Notes: generated from the letters alone by a model not told the origin. DNA of 46,266 nucleotides from Labilithrix sp. (GCA_019637175.1 JAHBWD010000069.1:1-46266), one strand, 5' to 3'. Positions 33,781 through 42,761 are shown, numbered from the stretch's first letter. A program made the numbers and translations.

Positions 33781-34233
33781 ATGGGGCGTCCCTTTCGTCT
33801 TCGTCGTTCGAAAATTCACGGTACAGGCGTCGTCGCGACACGGACGATCCGCGCGGGGAGGCGGATCATCGAGTACATCGGCGAGCGAATCACCCACAAG
33901 GAGGCGGAGCGTCGCTACTCGGTCAAGGCGAAAGACGACAGCCACACCTTCCTCTTCACGATCAGCTCGCGCCACGTCATCGACGCCGGCGTGGGCGGCA
34001 ACGTCGCGCGCTTCATCAACCACTCGTGCGATCCGAACTGCGAGGCGGTCATCGAGCGCGGCCGGGTGTTCATCGAGACCGTTCGCGCCATCGCGCCCGA
34101 CGAGGAGCTCGCCTACGACTACAACATCGGCCGCGAAGACAACGATCCGCCGAACGTCGAGAAGATCTTCGGCTGCCACTGCGGATCGAAGAAGTGCCGC
34201 GGCACGATGATCACCCCGCTCGACGACGACTGA
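33781..34233 (+). CDS. SET-domain protein lysine methyltransferase
   Basis: A 150-residue protein made almost only of a SET domain with a post-SET motif. The start SKIHGTGVVATRTIRAG leads to the cofactor-binding RFINHSCDPNC (Asn80, His81) and the catalytic-region ELAYDY (Tyr112). A post-SET cysteine cluster CHCGSKKCRG (132-139) would bind zinc with Cys87. This is the architecture of eukaryotic-type histone lysine methyltransferases, found also in some bacteria. Bacterial targets are uncertain (HU-like or other basic proteins). It starts 7 bp after the PelB-N gene on the same strand, so it is probably co-transcribed with pelA. Confidence 0.95.
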   Translation: MGRPFRLRRSKIHGTGVVATRTIRAGRRIIEYIGERITHKEAERRYSVKAKDDSHTFLFTISSRHVIDAGVGGNVARFINHSCDPNCEAVIERGRVFIETVRAIAPDEELAYDYNIGREDNDPPNVEKIFGCHCGSKKCRGTMITPLDDD

Positions 34234-34243
34234 AGATCCCGCG

Positions 34244-34831
34244 TCAGCGCGGGCGCACCGAGAGCTCGTTCTTCACCGCGACGACGCCGGGCGTCTGCTC
34301 GGCGATACGCGCGGCCGCTTCGCGCGTATCGAGGGCCGACGTCGCGCCCCGCAGCACGACGCGTCCGCGGAGCACGTCGATGCTCACGCGCTCGGCGTCG
34401 TGCGCGATCGTGGGATCGAACGCGAGCGAGCGCTGGAGGCTGTACGCGATCGTCTCGTCGGCCGCCTGAGGTGTGTTGAGCGACGGGGCGATCTGGACCT
34501 TGTCGAGCGTGTCGACGACGCCGCGGACGTTGTTCGCGAGGAGCTCGAGCGCCTTCTTGGTCTCCGCGTCGTCGACCGTCCCGGTGAGCGTGACGATCCC
34601 GCTCGTGACGGTGACCTCGACGTTGCGCGCGGCCTGCGACAGCTCCGCGTCCGCAGCGATCGTCGCCTCGACGCGGCGGGTGATCGAGTGGTCGGGCTCG
34701 GTCGCCGCGTCGTCTCGAGGGTCGACCGTGGCGGAAGTGAGCCTGGCCGCGCCGACCTCTTCCGTGGCGGTCTTGCCGATTCGAGAACATCCTGCCACCA
34801 CCAAGAGCGCGAGAATCAGGGCCGTCCTCAT
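34244..34831 (-). CDS. BON-domain lipoprotein (two BON domains)
   Basis: A 195-residue lipoprotein (ALLVVAGC). Two BON domains are visible: about 50-115 (VEVTVTSGIVTLTGTVDDAETK) and about 125-190 (VSIDVLRGRVVLRGATSALDT), quoted in part. BON proteins bind phospholipid and support the cell envelope. A GGAGG site five bases before the ATG at 34831 decides the start over an in-frame ATG at 34888. It is convergent with the SET gene (10 bp between stops) and divergent from the P450 gene. Confidence 0.93.
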   Translation of the reverse strand: MRTALILALLVVAGCSRIGKTATEEVGAARLTSATVDPRDDAATEPDHSITRRVEATIAADAELSQAARNVEVTVTSGIVTLTGTVDDAETKKALELLANNVRGVVDTLDKVQIAPSLNTPQAADETIAYSLQRSLAFDPTIAHDAERVSIDVLRGRVVLRGATSALDTREAAARIAEQTPGVVAVKNELSVRPR

Positions 34832-34880
34832 GGAAACCTCCGCACGACAGCCGATCGCTGCACCGGTCGATCCAGAAGAC

Positions 34881-34929
34881 GGGCTCACCCTCGACGGCTG
34901 AGCCCTCTGGTCCTATCAACGAGGGACCA
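34881..34929. promoter_or_regulatory. Two inverted repeats upstream of the cytochrome P450 gene
   Basis: GGGCTCA (34881-34887) pairs with TGAGCCC (34899-34905). TGGTCC (34908-34913) pairs with GGACCA (34924-34929). The second encloses the ribosome site GAGGG (34921-34925) and touches the start codon, so it could hide the start in RNA. The first could be a regulator site shared with the divergent BON gene. Confidence 0.4.
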
Positions 34930-36311
34930 TGTCGCTCCCCGGCCCGCCGCTGCCCGCCGCCGCCTCGACGCTGCTCTGGATGCAGCGGCCCCTCGCGTAC
35001 CTCGATGCCTGCGCCAAACGCTACGGCGAGCCGTACGCGATGCCGCTCATCGGCTTTCCGAAGATCGCGATGTTCTACACGCCTGCCGCGGTGAAGGAGG
35101 TCTTCAGCGACGACGGGAGCACCTACGCCGCGGGCAAGTTCAACAAGTCGCTGAGCGCGCTGCTCGGCGAGCGATCGGTGTTGATGCTCGACGGCGCGGA
35201 GCACATGAGGCACCGCAAGCTTCTCCTCCCGCCGTTCCACGGCGAGCGCATGCAGCGCTACGGGCAGGCGATGCTCGACGCGACCGACGCCTGCATCGAG
35301 GGCTGGACGCCCGGCAAGCGCTTCGCGCTCCAGCCCGACATGCAAGACGTCACGCTCCGCGTGATCTTGCAGACCATCTTCGGCTTCGCGCTCGGCCCTC
35401 GGCTCGACGAGATGCGCCGGCGCACCAAGCGGATCCTGCAGCTCGGCGCCTGGCCTCCGCTGCTCTTGCCGTTCATGCAGCGCGATCTCGGTCCGTGGAG
35501 CCCGTGGGCGAAGTTCCAGGCCGCCCTGAAGGCGGGCGACGAGTACCTCTATGACGAGATCGCGCGTCGCCGTCGGTCGGGCGAGCGGAGCCACGACATC
35601 CTCTCGCTCTTGCTCGACGCGCGCGACGAAGACGGTCAGCCGATGAGCGACGCCGATCTGCGCGACGAGCTGACCACGCTCCTCGTGGCCGGTCACGAAA
35701 CGACGGCGACGGCGCTCACCTGGGCGGTGCGATGGACGCTGGCGACGCCCGGGCTGCTCGATCGCGTGCGCGCCGAAATCCACGCCGCGCGCTCGAAAGA
35801 CGGCACGCCTCGGCTCACGGCCGCGCGCGCCGCCGAGCTGCCGCTCATCGACGCGATCGCCCGCGAGGCGATGCGGCTCAACCCCGTCATCCCGATCGTC
35901 GGCCGCGTCCTCGAGCGGCCGGTGCGCCTCGCGGGTCACGATCTACCGGCAGGAACGCCGCTGGCGTGCTCGATCTACCTCGCGCAGCGGCGGCCCGACG
36001 TCTATCCGAACCCGTCGCGCTTCGATCCCGATCGCTTCCTCGGCAAGAAGCCCGCGCCGAGCGAGTTCTTTCCGTTCGGCGGCGGCGTGCGTCGCTGCAT
36101 CGGGATGGCCTTTGCGCTCTACGAGATGCGCATCGTCCTCGCGCGCCTCTTCGAGCGCGCCGAGCTCTCGCTCGCGCCCGACGCGCCCATCCGCGTGGAG
36201 CGCCGATCGATCACGCTCGTTCCCTCGGCGGGCCTGCTCGTGCGGCTCGAGCGGCGCTTGCCCGACGGCGTCGTCGCGCCGCCGATCACCGAGCACGCGG
36301 CCGGCGCGTGA
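34929..36311 (+). CDS. Cytochrome P450
   Basis: A 460-residue soluble P450. The I-helix oxygen-binding motif is AGHETTATAL, the ExxR motif is EAMRLNP, and the heme-binding loop is FPFGGGVRRCIGMA with Cys390 as thiolate ligand. GAGGG sits three bases before the ATG. It lacks a membrane anchor, so it is cytosolic and needs external redox partners, none of which is in the window. It resembles bacterial P450s used on fatty acids or terpenoids (CYP-family number not assigned). Its 3' end overlaps the convergent PAP2 gene by 26 bp. Confidence 0.96.
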   Translation: MSLPGPPLPAAASTLLWMQRPLAYLDACAKRYGEPYAMPLIGFPKIAMFYTPAAVKEVFSDDGSTYAAGKFNKSLSALLGERSVLMLDGAEHMRHRKLLLPPFHGERMQRYGQAMLDATDACIEGWTPGKRFALQPDMQDVTLRVILQTIFGFALGPRLDEMRRRTKRILQLGAWPPLLLPFMQRDLGPWSPWAKFQAALKAGDEYLYDEIARRRRSGERSHDILSLLLDARDEDGQPMSDADLRDELTTLLVAGHETTATALTWAVRWTLATPGLLDRVRAEIHAARSKDGTPRLTAARAAELPLIDAIAREAMRLNPVIPIVGRVLERPVRLAGHDLPAGTPLACSIYLAQRRPDVYPNPSRFDPDRFLGKKPAPSEFFPFGGGVRRCIGMAFALYEMRIVLARLFERAELSLAPDAPIRVERRSITLVPSAGLLVRLERRLPDGVVAPPITEHAAGA

Positions 36312-37083
36312 TCGCGTAGGCGATCAGCGCGGCGATGCCCGCGCCGGCGGCGACGTCGGCGACGTAGTGCTGGCGGATGAAGATCGTCGAGGCGCAGATC
36401 GCCGCGGCGGTGAAGATGCCCCAAGCGAAGAGCGGCCGCGGCGCGAAGCGGAGGCCGATGGCGGCGTAGACCGACACCGAGCAGTGCGCCGACGGAAAGC
36501 AGTTCGTGATCGGATCGGCCTGATGGACGAGGCGAAGGAGGAACGCGCCGAACCCGGGGAGATCGGGCGGGATCGGCGGTCGATCGAGGCGCACCGGGAG
36601 CGCGACCCACGCGATCGTCGAGAGCGACACGATGAGCGCGTTGCCGAGGAGGTAGCGCCGCAAGATTCGCGGCTCGGGGATCACGCAGTAGGGCACGACG
36701 CTGAAGACGTGCACGCCGAGGTAGATCGACGTGAACGCAGGCACGAGGGGGAGGCGCGCGAGGAACGAGTCGTCGAAGACCCGCGCGGCCGGAGGATGCG
36801 TGAGCGCGGCCGCGGCGTAGTAGAGCGCGGCCCAGACCGTCGCCGTGCCGAGGCCGATGACGCCCCATCGCGCGACCTCGAAGGGCTCGCGCTCTCTCGT
36901 GCGCAGCGTCGCGCCGAGCACGACCACGCCTTCGATGGCGAACATGAAGCGCGGCGGTCCGAGCGTCAGGCCGCACAGCTCGAGCGCGCACCACACCTGC
37001 CCGCAGGCGACCATGGCGACGAGCGCGTGGAGCAGAGCGCGGCGCGCCCTCGTCGTGGGGACACCTGAGCGGGCCGCCACCAT
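36286..37083 (-). CDS. PAP2-type membrane phosphatase
   Basis: A 265-residue membrane protein with about six membrane segments. Phosphatase motifs are visible in NCFPSAHCSVSV (PSAH instead of the usual PSGH, motif 2) and RQHYVADVAAG (motif 3: His and Asp). The first Lys/Arg-rich motif is weak. PAP2 enzymes remove phosphate from lipid phosphates such as phosphatidate or undecaprenyl diphosphate, or act as inositol-phosphoceramide-synthase-like enzymes. It ends inside the P450 gene, tail to tail. The ATG at 37083 has only a weak ribosome site. Confidence 0.88.
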   Translation of the reverse strand: MVAARSGVPTTRARRALLHALVAMVACGQVWCALELCGLTLGPPRFMFAIEGVVVLGATLRTREREPFEVARWGVIGLGTATVWAALYYAAAALTHPPAARVFDDSFLARLPLVPAFTSIYLGVHVFSVVPYCVIPEPRILRRYLLGNALIVSLSTIAWVALPVRLDRPPIPPDLPGFGAFLLRLVHQADPITNCFPSAHCSVSVYAAIGLRFAPRPLFAWGIFTAAAICASTIFIRQHYVADVAAGAGIAALIAYAITRRPRAR

Positions 37084-37120
37084 CCCACACGCGAGCGTAG
37101 CGCACGGAATGGAGGCCAGG

Positions 37121-37162
37121 ATGATGACGTTTTGTCTGCTGTGGGCTATTCACGCTCGGTGA
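37121..37162 (+). CDS. Possible 13-residue leader peptide coupled to the next gene
   Basis: GGAGG (37111-37115) lies five bases before an ATG at 37121 that opens a short frame, MMTFCLLWAIHAR, ending at 37162. Its TGA overlaps a GTG (37159) that is in frame with the following lipoprotein and directly precedes its signal peptide. The lipoprotein itself has no ribosome site of its own. This may be a leader peptide or simply the ribosome loading site for coupled translation. Confidence 0.35.
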   Translation: MMTFCLLWAIHAR

Positions 37163-39129
37163 GGAGTTTCTGCGCCGTCCTGGCGTTGGGCGTCGCGTCG
37201 TGCACCGCGGCGAGGGGAGGCCCTCCGCCCACGCGCGGCGAGCAAGCGACCGACCCTCCTGCGGTCCACGTCGCCGCCGACGCCTCGGTCGACGCCGCGT
37301 CGATCTTCACGAACGCGCCGCGGCCGTCGCCGCCGCCCGAGGAGCCTCCGAGGTGTGAAGAGCCGAAGGACGTCTTCCTCTTCGTGAGCCCCGGCATCGC
37401 ATGGGCGGGCGCTCCGCTCCGCGTCCTCGCCGTGAGCGACAAGCCGCTCGCGGGGCGGCTCGCGATCGTGCCGACGGAGAAGGGCAAGCCCGACGCCGAG
37501 CCGGCGGCGACCACCGACGCGCGCCGCGGAGGCTCGCCCTACTTCTTCATGACCGAGGTCGAGTCGCCGCGCGCCGGAACGTACGAAGCCGTGCTCACGC
37601 AGAGCGCGTGCGAGCCCGGAAAGAACGTCGCCGTGAAGAAGATCACGGTCTCGAAGTTCAGGCCCGGCCCGCCTGCGGCCCCGAAGGAAGACGAGGCGCT
37701 CTGGCCGGTCCACCGCAACTGGAACCGCTCGCTGGAAAATGTGTATTCTGCATGGATCGAGGCGCTCTTCGACGCGCCCGACGGCGAGATGCCGAGCTGG
37801 TCTGCGCTCCACGACGTCTTGCGCGACAAGAAGCGCAACTTCCTCTTCGACCACCTCGCGGCGGGCGAAGACAGCGCCAACGCGCCGGTGGTTCGCCCCG
37901 ACTGCGCCGACCTTCCCTACTTCTTGCGCGCGTACTTCGCGTTCAAGCTGCGCCTCCCGTTCGGGCTCTCGGAGTGCGATCGCGGCGGCGGCGGCGCGCC
38001 GCCTTCGTGCAAGGCGACGATCGTGACCAACGACGATCCGCCGGCGAAGTTCGACGAGAAGGCCTCGGCGGTGAAGGTCTTCGGCAGGTTCCTTCGCACC
38101 GTCGCCGACAAAGCGCACTCGGGCTCCGCGCGCCAGCCGTTCGAGGAAGAGAACAGCGACTACTACCCCGTCGCGCTCACCTCCGAGGCGCTCCGGCCGG
38201 GGACGATCTTCGCCGATCCCTACGGGCACGTGCTCATGATCTCGAAGCGCCTCCCGCAGACGGCGGAGCGCGGCGGCGTCTTGCTCGCGGTCGACGGGCA
38301 GCCCGACGGCACCGTCGCGCGCAAGCGCTACTGGCGCGGCAACTTCCTCTATGCGACGCAGCGCGAGCTCGGGGGGCCGGGCTTCAAGCGGTTTCGCCCG
38401 GTGGCGCGCCGGGCCGGGCACCTCGCGCGCCTCGACGACGCGTCGATCAAGCGACGCGCCGACTACGGCGATCTCTCGCGCGACGCCGCGAAGCTCGATC
38501 TCGAGGGCTTCTACGACAAGATGGATGACGTGCTGTCGCCTCGGCCGCTCGATCCCCAGAACGCGATGATGGAGACGCTCGCCGCGCTCGAAGAGCAGGT
38601 GCGCACGCGCGTGAAGTCCGTCGACAACGGTCGCAAGTGGCTCGAGACGGCGAAGGCGCCGGCGTCGATGCCGGAGGGCCCGGAGATCTTCGAAACGAGC
38701 GGCGTGTGGGAAGACTTCTCGACGCCGTCGCGCGATCTCCGCCTGCTCATCGCGATCGACGTCGTGCGCGGCTTCCCCGCGCGCGTCGCGCGCAGGCCCG
38801 AGCGCTACGCGATGCCGCCCGGTCACGCGACCGCGGAGGTGCAAGCCGAGCTCGAGCGCATCCTCGAGCGCGAGCTCCGCGCGCGATCGGTGAGCTATAC
38901 ACGCACCGACGGCTCGCCCTTCACGCTCACGCTCGCCGAGGTCCTCGCCCGCGCGCCGGCGCTCGAGACGACCTACAACCCGAACGACTGCGTCGAGGCG
39001 CGCTGGGGCGCCCCCGCCGGCTCCGAAGAGCTGTCGACCTGTCGGGCCCATGCGCCGGCCGATCAGCGCGCCCGCATGGAGAGCTACCGCGCCTGGTTCC
39101 ACGAGCGCCGCCGCCCGCCGCGAAAATAG
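37141..39129 (+). CDS. Large lipoprotein, possibly cysteine-peptidase/transglutaminase-like
   Basis: A 662-residue lipoprotein if started at the GTG at 37141 (TTG 37132 and GTG 37159 are alternatives; all give a signal ending LGVASC). A Pro-rich linker follows, then a beta-sandwich-like domain (about 80-170). A segment RPDCADLPYFLRAYFAFKL around residue 250 and a later FADPYGHVLMISKR have the Cys and His layout of papain-like or transglutaminase-like enzymes. A C-terminal helical domain ends with Cys-containing YNPNDCVEARWG. The family is not recognised; the enzyme idea is inference from the Cys-His pattern. It is divergent from the PAP2 gene. Confidence 0.85.
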   Translation: MGYSRSVRSFCAVLALGVASCTAARGGPPPTRGEQATDPPAVHVAADASVDAASIFTNAPRPSPPPEEPPRCEEPKDVFLFVSPGIAWAGAPLRVLAVSDKPLAGRLAIVPTEKGKPDAEPAATTDARRGGSPYFFMTEVESPRAGTYEAVLTQSACEPGKNVAVKKITVSKFRPGPPAAPKEDEALWPVHRNWNRSLENVYSAWIEALFDAPDGEMPSWSALHDVLRDKKRNFLFDHLAAGEDSANAPVVRPDCADLPYFLRAYFAFKLRLPFGLSECDRGGGGAPPSCKATIVTNDDPPAKFDEKASAVKVFGRFLRTVADKAHSGSARQPFEEENSDYYPVALTSEALRPGTIFADPYGHVLMISKRLPQTAERGGVLLAVDGQPDGTVARKRYWRGNFLYATQRELGGPGFKRFRPVARRAGHLARLDDASIKRRADYGDLSRDAAKLDLEGFYDKMDDVLSPRPLDPQNAMMETLAALEEQVRTRVKSVDNGRKWLETAKAPASMPEGPEIFETSGVWEDFSTPSRDLRLLIAIDVVRGFPARVARRPERYAMPPGHATAEVQAELERILERELRARSVSYTRTDGSPFTLTLAEVLARAPALETTYNPNDCVEARWGAPAGSEELSTCRAHAPADQRARMESYRAWFHERRRPPRK

Positions 39130-39215
39130 CGCCTCGAGAAGCGGCGCGGGCTCCCGAGATCGAAGAGATCGAACGGGCGGCTCGTCCGTATGCAGCGGTT
39201 CGCAAGGAGGCGTTG

Positions 39216-40514
39216 ATGCTTCGTAAGGTGCCCTGGGCAGCCGCCCTTCTGGGTCTCGCCGCGGTATTTCTCGCGTGCGGTCGTTCGTCGTCGAAGATGC
39301 CCGGGAGCGAAGCCGCTTCTCCGGTCGCGCTCGAGGCGGCGCTCGGCAACCGCTTCGTGAAGGCGGGCGCCTCGCAGACGATGGTCGCGCGCATCGGCCT
39401 CTCGGCGAAGAGGCGCAGCGCCACCGCGCGCCCGCCCGTGAACCTCGCGTTGCTCGTCGACACCTCCGGTTCGATGGAAGGCAAGGCCATCGCCGACGCG
39501 CGCGCAGCGAGCCTCGCCCTCATCGGATCGCTGGCGCCCGAGGATCGGATCTCGGTCGTCGTGTTCCATTCGAAGGCCGAGCTGCTCCTGCCGTCGACGA
39601 AGCTCGACGACGCCGACGCCCGCGACCTCCGCGCGAAGATCGCCGCGATGAAGGCGACCGGCACCACCGACATGGCGAGCGGCCTGCGCATGGCGGTCGA
39701 CGAAGTCGCGCAGCACCTCGATCGCGAGGGCGTCAACCGCGTCGTGCTGGTGGGCGACGGCGTGCCCAACGACGATCGTCAGATCCTCGGCATCGTCGCC
39801 GACGCCTCGGCGCGCGGGATCTCGATCACCGCGCTGGGCCTCGGCAACGACTACGACGAGACGCTCATGGGCCGCGTCGCCCAGCAGTCGGGCGGTCGCT
39901 TCTTCTACGTCGAAGACTCCGCCAAGGTGGCGAGCTTCTTCGCCGAAGAGGTGACGCGCCTGCACAAGGTGGTCGCGCGCAACGCCGTCCTCGAGCTCCA
40001 GCCCGGGCCCGGCGTCACGATCGCCCATGTGGTCGGGCGCCCCGTGTCGCCGGCGGGTCGCGGCGTCGCGGTCAACCTCGGCGACATGAGCCTCGACGAC
40101 TCGCAGGAGGTCGTCGTCGAGCTCGCCTCGGCCGCGGCGAAGGACGGCGCGAACGTCGAGGTGCTCGACGCGGTGCTGCGCTTCCAGGAGGGCGTCGGCG
40201 GCAAGGCGCGCGAAGAGCGCGTCTTCGTCGGCGCCAAGGCCACGCAAGACGCCGCCTCGCTCACCCAGGGCACGGAGAAGAGCGTCGAAGAAGCGTTCGC
40301 CCGCGCGCGAGACGCCGCCGCCACGCTCGAGCGGATCGAGACGATGCGCAACGGCAATCGCGCGCCGTCACCGGCGCCGGTCACGGACGCGACGCCCCGG
40401 AAGATGCGCCTCCCGGAGGGCGTCGCGACGCCGGCCGCGCTCGCGAAGCCCTCGCCCGAGGAGATCCGGCGGCAGCACGACGAGGCGATGACGAACTTCC
40501 AGGCGCACCACTGA
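39216..40514 (+). CDS. VWA-domain lipoprotein
   Basis: A 432-residue exported protein (signal with AAVFLAC). The von Willebrand A domain runs from about residue 70, with the metal site DTSGSMEGKAI, the threonine loop ATGTTDMASGLR and VGDGVPNDD. A C-terminal beta domain (about 270-360) and a Pro/Ala-rich tail follow, resembling the VWA-plus-helical-tail proteins near kinases in Myxococcota. AAGGAGG five bases before the ATG decides the start. Its stop abuts the stop of the FHA/sigma-54 activator gene. Confidence 0.94.
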   Translation: MLRKVPWAAALLGLAAVFLACGRSSSKMPGSEAASPVALEAALGNRFVKAGASQTMVARIGLSAKRRSATARPPVNLALLVDTSGSMEGKAIADARAASLALIGSLAPEDRISVVVFHSKAELLLPSTKLDDADARDLRAKIAAMKATGTTDMASGLRMAVDEVAQHLDREGVNRVVLVGDGVPNDDRQILGIVADASARGISITALGLGNDYDETLMGRVAQQSGGRFFYVEDSAKVASFFAEEVTRLHKVVARNAVLELQPGPGVTIAHVVGRPVSPAGRGVAVNLGDMSLDDSQEVVVELASAAAKDGANVEVLDAVLRFQEGVGGKAREERVFVGAKATQDAASLTQGTEKSVEEAFARARDAAATLERIETMRNGNRAPSPAPVTDATPRKMRLPEGVATPAALAKPSPEEIRRQHDEAMTNFQAHH

Positions 40515-41837
40515 TCAAGCGCCGCGCGGCTCGCGCAATCCATGCATACGCAGGTACTTTCGCACGTGCGTCCGCTGGAGCCCCGTTCGTCGTGAGATCT
40601 CGGCGACGTTGCCGTCGGTCGCGTCGACGAGCTGCTTGAAGTACGCGCGCTCGAACTGCGTGAGCGCCTCGCGCTTGGCGTCGTGATACGCGCGGATCGC
40701 GCTCGCCTCGACGATCTTGCCCTTCGGCTTCGCCGCCTTCAGGCCGACGGCCGCGGCGATGTCGAGCGGCTCGCCTTCTTCGGAGAGCGCGAGCGAGACC
40801 GCGACCGCGTTGCGGAGCTCGCGGACGTTCCCGGGCCAGTCGTAGCGGAGCAGCCGATCGAGCGTCGAGCGGGTCACCCGGCGCCACGCGTTCTTCGCGC
40901 CGTGCTGCTCGAGCACGTGTTTGATGAGGCCGGGCACGTCTTCGAGCCGCTGGCGGAGCGGCGGCACGTACGCGCGCACCTGCGCGAGGCGGAAGTAGAG
41001 ATCGCTGCGGAAGGTTCCCGCGTTGACCGAGCCCTCGAGATCGCGCCGCGTCGCCGCGACCACGCGCGCGTCGAACGCCTTGTACGTGTTGCTCCCGACG
41101 GGCTTCACCCGCTTCTCGGCGAGCGCGCGGAGGAGCTTCGGCTGCACGTCGAGCGGGAGCTCGCCGAGCTCGTCGAGGAAGATCGTACCTCCGGTGGCCT
41201 CGACGAACGGCGACTCGCGCGCCGAGGTCGCGCCGGTGAACGCGCCGCGCTCGTGACCGAAGAGCGTCGCCTCCGCGAGCGTCGGCGCGATCGACCCGCA
41301 GTCGACGATGACGAACGGACCCTTCTTCACGTGGCTGGCGTCGTGCACCGCCTGGGCGACGAGCTCCTTGCCCGTGCCCGTCTCGCCTTGCACGAGCACG
41401 GTGAGATCGGTCGGCGCGCCCTTCTGCAAGCGCCGGAACAGGTCGCGCATCGCCGCGCTCGTGCCGTAGAGCGGGCCGAAGCGCTCGATGTCGGGCAGGT
41501 CGATCTTCTCCGGCTTGGCCACCTCGAAGCGGACCTCGGTGCGGCCGATCCAGAACGTCGTGTCGGCCGTGAGGAACGCCTCCGTGATCCGAAGATCCGA
41601 CACCCACGTGCCGTTCTTGCTGCCGAGATCGCGGAGGCGCACGCCGCGCGGCGTCGCCACGAGCTCGGCGTGCATCGACGAGATGCCGGTCTGATCGACC
41701 ACGAGCTGGCAGGCGGGATCGCGGCCGACCACGACGGGATCGGGACCGATCGTGACCTCGCGCGTCTCGTCGCCTTCGAAGACGAGGCGCCCGCCCTTGA
41801 ACTCGATCATCTGGGTGGAGAAGACCGTGGTCGCCAT
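40515..41837 (-). CDS. FHA-domain sigma-54-dependent transcriptional activator
   Basis: A 440-residue regulator in which an FHA domain (about 20-105, VVVGRDPACQLVV and LGSKNGTWVSD) replaces the usual receiver. It is followed by an AAA+ domain (Walker A GETGTGKE at 151-158, the sigma-54 contact loop GAFTGA at 198-203, Walker B GGTIFLDE at 216-223) and a Fis-type helix-turn-helix near 410-435 (GNVAEISRRTGLQRTHVRKY). FHA domains read phosphothreonine, so it is probably switched on by a Ser/Thr kinase. The kinase gene directly upstream ends immediately before this ATG, making that kinase the obvious partner. Confidence 0.97.
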   Translation of the reverse strand: MATTVFSTQMIEFKGGRLVFEGDETREVTIGPDPVVVGRDPACQLVVDQTGISSMHAELVATPRGVRLRDLGSKNGTWVSDLRITEAFLTADTTFWIGRTEVRFEVAKPEKIDLPDIERFGPLYGTSAAMRDLFRRLQKGAPTDLTVLVQGETGTGKELVAQAVHDASHVKKGPFVIVDCGSIAPTLAEATLFGHERGAFTGATSARESPFVEATGGTIFLDELGELPLDVQPKLLRALAEKRVKPVGSNTYKAFDARVVAATRRDLEGSVNAGTFRSDLYFRLAQVRAYVPPLRQRLEDVPGLIKHVLEQHGAKNAWRRVTRSTLDRLLRYDWPGNVRELRNAVAVSLALSEEGEPLDIAAAVGLKAAKPKGKIVEASAIRAYHDAKREALTQFERAYFKQLVDATDGNVAEISRRTGLQRTHVRKYLRMHGLREPRGA

Positions 41838-42761
41838 TCAGGTCATCCTGCTTTTTCTGCTGCGGCGGTCGCGGCCGGTCAGCGTGGTGGTCGCGTCGAG
41901 AGCCTTCTCGGGGATCGCGAGGGCGGGGCCCTTGCCGTGCACCGCTTCGCGAAGCGCGGCGAGCGCGATCTCGGCCGAGGCGTACCGCTTCGACGGCGAG
42001 CGGGCCATCGTCTTCGTGAGGAACGTGCGCAGCGCGGCGGGCCATCGTTCGCCGGTCGCCTCGTCGATGCTGGGAGGATCGTGCTCGCGCTTGAGGACGA
42101 CGAGCGCGGTTCCTTGCGCGTCGCCGTAAGGCATCCGCCCGGTGACCGCGCGGAAGACGAGCGTGCCGACGGCGTAGAGGTCGGCGCGAGGCCCGGCGCG
42201 CGCGCTGTCACCGAGCTGCTCGGGGGCGACGTAAGGGAGCGTCCCCATCGTCGCGCGCGCGCCCGTTCGAGGCGCGCTCGCGTCGAGAACCTTGGCCACG
42301 CCGAAGTCGAGCACCTTGGTGATCGTCTTTCCGTCGCGCGTCCGGTGCAAGAAGACGTTCGCCGGGGAGAGGTCGCGGTGGACGACCCCGGCCGCGTGCG
42401 CGACGACGAGCGCCTGGAGCATCTCGTCGGCGATGCGACCCGCCTCGTCGAGCGCGAGATAGCCTTCGCGCTCGAGGTGCTGCTCGAGCGTCTCGCCGCT
42501 CAGCCGCTCGAGCACCATGAACGGCAGGTCGTCGTCGGTGCGCCCCGCGTCGACGAGGGAGCAGATGAACGGGCTCTTGATGCGCGCGAGGAGCTTCGCT
42601 TCGCGCTCGAAGCGCTCGACGAGCTCGGGCTCGGTCGCCGCCCAGCCCTGCGCCATCTTCACCGCGACGTCGTCGCCCGTCGCTCGATCGGTCGCCGACC
42701 ACACCTCGCCCATCGCGCCGCCACCGATGCGCTTCACAAGGTCGTAGCGTTCGGCGATCAC
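41838..42761 (-). CDS. Ser/Thr protein kinase paired with the FHA activator
   Basis: A 307-residue soluble kinase. A Gly-rich loop GGGAMGEVW begins at residue 13. The ATP lysine is in VAVKMA, the catalytic loop is HRDLSPANV (Ser in place of the usual Lys), followed by DFGVAK and APEQ. The basic tail (GRDRRSRKSRMT) has no membrane segment. The start is taken at GTG 42761 (VIAERYDLV), which matches where such kinases begin; TTG 42773 is possible. The stop is immediately followed by the activator ATG, so the two form an operon. HRD is intact, so activity is likely in spite of the Ser. Confidence 0.94.
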   Translation of the reverse strand: MIAERYDLVKRIGGGAMGEVWSATDRATGDDVAVKMAQGWAATEPELVERFEREAKLLARIKSPFICSLVDAGRTDDDLPFMVLERLSGETLEQHLEREGYLALDEAGRIADEMLQALVVAHAAGVVHRDLSPANVFLHRTRDGKTITKVLDFGVAKVLDASAPRTGARATMGTLPYVAPEQLGDSARAGPRADLYAVGTLVFRAVTGRMPYGDAQGTALVVLKREHDPPSIDEATGERWPAALRTFLTKTMARSPSKRYASAEIALAALREAVHGKGPALAIPEKALDATTTLTGRDRRSRKSRMT

